Positions 59,616 to 64,000 of a stretch of 64,000 nucleotides of DNA are shown piece by piece. Within the stretch, counting starts at the first letter, position 1; every line of letters starts with the position of its first letter. Under the pieces are notes generated by a model that saw only the letters and a program-made list of their open reading frames with translations, ran no database searches and had not been told where the DNA came from. A program made the translations under genes and the position numbers. Location of the stretch: NCBI GenBank assembly GCA_013398275.1, contig VZSE01013366.1, positions 248,001 through 312,000 of the forward strand. Reading direction: 5' to 3'. The DNA comes from Promerops cafer (lineage: Eukaryota; Chordata; Aves; Passeriformes; Nectariniidae).

Positions 59616-62600
59616 GAAATGCATAGCAGCCCTGTGATCTGCTCCTCTAACTCCTAACTACACTTGAAGCCACACGAAATGTTTCTGTCTTTAAGACTAA
59701 CCCCAGCCAGGCCCCTCTGGTGCTGCTGTCTGTGTCGCTGCTCAGTCACAGCTTCCTACTGATGGGAGGTTACAGCTGCTCCAAGGGAACACTGGGGTCC
59801 CAGATTTTTTAGCTCTTAGCAATGAGCCAAAATTGCTCAGCTAAAACATGAAGAGATCTACTTTTAACTGAGAGCAAATATGCTGTGGGTTTTTTTGGAA
59901 AGGTAAGAGAAGAATCCTGAAAAGATGAAATTATAAACTACTGAGGAGTCTCCCAGAGAGCTAATTTCATACTGAGTCAGAACAAAAATACTGTTGGGTT
60001 TTTTATATTCTTTTTTTATTATGGGAGATTTAATGGAGTAATTGGAGCTCAGAGGAAGCTATTTATTAAAGCCAAATCTTGTTAATTAGGACACAGTTGC
60101 CTTTTAGTTTACTTCGGTGCAGGCCAGTAATACCCATGTTCTCATCCATGATAGTAACCTCCAGAAATTGTTTTCCTTATTTTGTAAATTAAAGAAGATA
60201 AAATGAAAATATACCTGTAGCAAAGTTAAAATGGAAGTTCAACTTGCATCATTGGGATTTCTGTTTTTCCTTGAAATAAAATGCTGTAGGACCTTGTGTC
60301 CACATTTTGATCTCCCATTAGTATCATGATTAGTGAAGTTTTCTTGAATTATCATTTCTTAATACTGAAATAGATTTTAGACCACAGTAACCCTCTGAGT
60401 ATTTTGTAGAAATAGATTAATTTTTGTTTTCTCTGCCAACCTTGGGAAAAACAGGAGAAAAAAAATGAAAGGTTGCCTGTCTTTATTGTGAGGTCACAAA
60501 AAATGGTGCACCTTCCTCTGAATGCACACTACAGAAGTAGATAAAATCCCCACTATTCTGACTCCTCCCTTCTCTGCAGTTATGCTGCCTGGCATGGCCA
60601 GAGCAGTTCCCTCAGCAGTGGTTGTTGTCACTCTACATGGAAGTACAGTTGCTTTTCCTACACTTCCCACTGAATGCCTTTATTGGGAGGCTGCACTGCT
60701 GCGTGATTGAAATGTAAACCAGAGGGTCTAAACTTACTAAGATGCAGGAATGTAGGTAGTCCTTCATCATGAGAATTTTACAGAATATGTTTATTATACT
60801 GCATTCTCTTTTCATGTATTGCATTTGTATCCCATTGAGGTGTCTCCTGATAGAGGAGGAAAAGAAGTGGGCAGCTTGGCAGGAAGCCAACTAAGGAGTT
60901 GATCTGTGTTTGCAAACACTTACCAGTTTGCTCACAGGTTACTCCTGCTCTTTATGAGAGGCAAGTGACCATGTTCATCCCTTTGGAACAGGCAAGGTGC
61001 TATCAGAGAACACATATAACAAGCACACAGGCATTCTTCATTAAGTTTATGATCTCATTGTCCTTTTGTGTTGACACTGCAGTTCTGGGAGCAGCCCCTG
61101 CGGAGCCTGATGTGATGGGAATAGCTGCCTGCCTGAAACCCACTCGCTGCAGCTCCTCACTTTCCTGCAGGCACAATTTCTTTTGATTGAGTCCCAGGTT
61201 AAAGAGGAAAAAGTACCTCTATCGTATAGGCTAGAGAGAAATGAAAAGTTTTGCATTTGCTCTTTGTCAGAAGACATTCAGTCCCAAGTCACAAACTATG
61301 CAGAACTGCTGTCTGGTCCCATGTTTTTAAGGAACATCTAATTTCTGTAAGAAAGGAACCCACAGTCATGGCATTACCCTTTTCTGGATCAAAATTTTAA
61401 CTGTTTCTTTTCAGAAAATAAACTTGTGAAACTCCTTTTCACAAAGCTATTCCTCATAAAGTTAAAGCTATGCCTCAACATTTTCATCCTCCTTGATGTG
61501 CAGATTCTTACTTGACCTTTATAAAATTTACTTTATATTTCTCTGTTATTCCCAAATGTCTGGCCTCTAGTGAGCAAAAGGCTCAAAGATTTTCTGCAGG
61601 TCACAAGTCTCAAGAGAGCTGCTAATTTTACTGCTATGTGCTTGCATTTGCTGCAGTTACAGGTGACACTGGAAGAGGTGTTCCTTGGCCTCGACTAATA
61701 GGTAATTTTAACAGCACTGAGTGTATTTTAAGAAGAGTTGAGGATATGGTGAGTTGCTAAGAGTCACTTGTACATACTGTCAATTGCCTTGGCAACTCAC
61801 TGTTGTATATTACAGTTTTGACTGGCTTCCAGTCTGAAATATACAGTGAGAGAGGTGGTTATTCATATCCCTGAGCCTGTTCTTCCAGCACTGTATGGAG
61901 ACAGGAGCACATGTGATTAAACCACAGCAACACATGAAAACCTCGACTGAGTGAAGGTTTTTCTGCAATGCCCTAATGGGAGGAAAATGACTAAGTGACA
62001 GTGCTGGGCTGCCACATCTTGAATTTCTAGCTCCTCTGATGATTCTCTTGCATTTGCTGGAATACAAACCAGGCAGAGCTAATTACAGGGGATCAGGGAA
62101 GAGTCAGTTCTCATGAGAACACTTAAAAAGGACAACAGTGAACAACTGACGGCAGAGCTTGTAATTTCTGTCAGCCCTGTTCATTTTGAATGCTCACTTG
62201 CATAGCATGTTAATAGTGCAGTAAGTTGTTAAACTTAGACTTCTAAAACTGCAAAAATGAAAGCCACAAGGTCCAAAAACTAAGGGAAAATATGTGTTAT
62301 TGTGGGAGTTCTGTGAGCATCTAGAGGCAGACAAAAAAGAGCTTAAAGCTTCGTTGCCTTTTCTCCATAGAGGTACTCTCTAGTTCAGTTTCTACACCCA
62401 CAGCTGAGGGGCTGCTGCAGAGTTTTTTCCTGCCCTGTCCCTCCACTTGTGCAGTGGTGGCATTAGCTTTTCATAGTTCAGTCTGCACCAGACGTAACAG
62501 TATGAAAATAATTAATTTATTTTCTTGGGCAGAAGTTAGGCATAAAACTTTTGTATCAAAGTTTTTGCATGTCTTGTGACTTGCAGTGGAGGATATTGGG

Positions 62601-64000
62601 TTTTTTCCAGCATCAGTTTCTTCTGTTTATTATTTTTATATAAATCAAAGACCTAATGGAATTCATTAAGCAGAGGAGTGTTTTGTTTTTGCTGAAAAAA
62701 GAAAGGCATTCAATACCACAATGATTAGCTCCATACAGTAAGGAAGACTGGAGTCTTTAGGAACAAATTAAGTCAAGTGTTCTATGGGCAAGTGAAAAAA
62801 AATATTGAACTGGAAGACAAATTCTTGAACGAGAGAGGTAACAGAAACCTCAGAAAGTTGTCAGACATGGTTTGAGACTTGTATTTAATTTTGTGATGTA
62901 TTAAAGAGAGTAGAAGAGTGAGACACTGAAGGACAAGAGCAGGAGTAGATGTACCAGCAGTTTTTCACAGGCACTTCCTTCAGGGGAGCGATGTGTGTGT
63001 GTGTGATGTGTGTAAAATGGCTCATGCCCAGCATCATGGACACTGAGCCCCTGGTGCTCCTGCAAGGCTGGCAGTGTAACAAGGGTTTGGACAGTCTGTA
63101 ATTCAAACCCAGACAGCTGAGACTGGTCAATCTAGAAAATAATGACCTTGGCTTGCAATTTCAATAGCAGGCTAAGAGAACTGAGCTTTTTCAATAATCT
63201 CTGCCAAACTAGGGAAAACAATCTACCAAATCAGAGTCGTTTCATCTATTGATGGCTGGTAGCCAAGTGCCTCAATAATTCTGTTCAGGGCAAAGTAGCA
63301 ACAGCCTTCAGATATGGCCAACATTGTGGAGAAATAAACATTTGAATTTATTAAATATGTTTTTCCTTGAAGATAATGACATACAAAATTGCATGACATT
63401 CTGGAAGACTCATTTTCAATTAGGATGGTGCTGCAGCAGTTCTGGGGCAGGTATGTGAACTGGACATCTGTCACTGGGTAACAATCTGTTTCCTTTGCAA
63501 AGAAACTTTTCCAGTTTTTTGCCCCCACCATTCTTATTCTTTTTTTCCTTTTCTCTCTTAAATGGCATGTGAAAATATTAGAAATGTGTGTTCTTTCCGT
63601 GGTCAGTGGCACTGTGGCAGTATCTATCCACGCTGTGGATACTTTTCCTCTCTGCCCGCTGGGTTTGTACCTGTTGCAATGATTAATGTGCTGTCTTTGG
63701 ACACCTGTCTGTTCACTTGAATGGATGCACACAGCACAGAAGAAAACAGCTGAATGTTCTCCCCCCACTCTTCTTCAACAACCCTTTTATCTCCAGCTGT
63801 ACAAAGAACCTCTCCTCTGCTTTGTGGGTAATTATTTCAACCCCCATGTACTTAGGTTCCTGTTCTTGGCCACTTGATTGCTGGCCCTTATTATAATGAA
63901 CAGTAATCTTGGCTTGTTGCAAGAAAGTTTTGGGCAGAGGACAGCCCAGAGTTTTAAAATAAAGCTGTAAGATTTCTGCAGCTGGTTGATAAGAAGCTTG
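59616..64000. other. Unique sequence with no recognisable gene
   Basis: No mobile element or RNA gene is seen. A GT-rich run with an interruption lies at 62992-63012. A 181-codon minus-strand frame at 63223-63768 is the longest AT-rich frame in the window; it is listed under findings because its product is unknown and its length is near the chance limit. Confidence 0.5.

Noticed and set aside
1..64000. CRISPR arrays, bacterial operons, phage or plasmid features, tRNA or rRNA genes
   Set aside because: No regularly spaced direct repeats with unique spacers, no ribosome-binding-site-led gene strings and no tRNA or rRNA signature were seen; the sequence is vertebrate in character.

Overview
The window looks like ordinary nuclear DNA from a bird, probably a songbird-like (neoavian) genome. 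The evidence is 3' ends of CR1-type LINEs that carry the avian terminal octamer-like repeat, several short solo LTRs of endogenous retroviruses, a moderately AT-rich background, low overall repeat density, and no bacterial-type gene organisation. No open reading frame matches a protein family I can name with confidence. The species and lineage are inferred from repeat type only.

The window is best described as intergenic or intronic. The longest open frames (about 120-180 codons) are at the level expected by chance in 64 kb, and none shows a convincing multi-exon gene structure. The best coding candidate is a minus-strand frame at 15840-16196. It ends in a stop codon followed 9 bases later by AATAAA and then a GT-rich stretch, which is how a last exon looks.

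Most of the supportable content is mobile-element debris. Three solo LTRs have TG...CA ends and target-site duplications: 14351-14639 (minus, 6-bp duplication CAGCAT), 25394-25991 (minus, 6-bp duplication TCCCCC) and 53303-53691 (plus, 5-bp duplication TTATC, with TATA box and polyadenylation signal). The stretch 45.76-48.31 kb is a retroviral cluster. It holds an LTR with U3 repeats (about 45764-46473) and a second LTR (47454-47788), which sits between GC-rich, CpG-containing pieces. To the right of the second LTR is a clean 17-copy, 11-bp tandem array (47978-48164). Two clear CR1 fragments (28481-28895 minus; 59527-59615 plus) and two weaker ones lie elsewhere.

The main candidate regulatory feature is a compact CpG island at about 31185-31720. 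It carries a near-perfect CTCF-type core (31340-31358) and a weaker second copy 58 bases upstream. The remaining long stretches hold only microsatellites, homopolymer runs and unrecognised unique sequence. I did not find a complete, previously undescribed biological system. The most unusual structure is the indel-free 17 x 11-bp array inside or beside a retroviral element.
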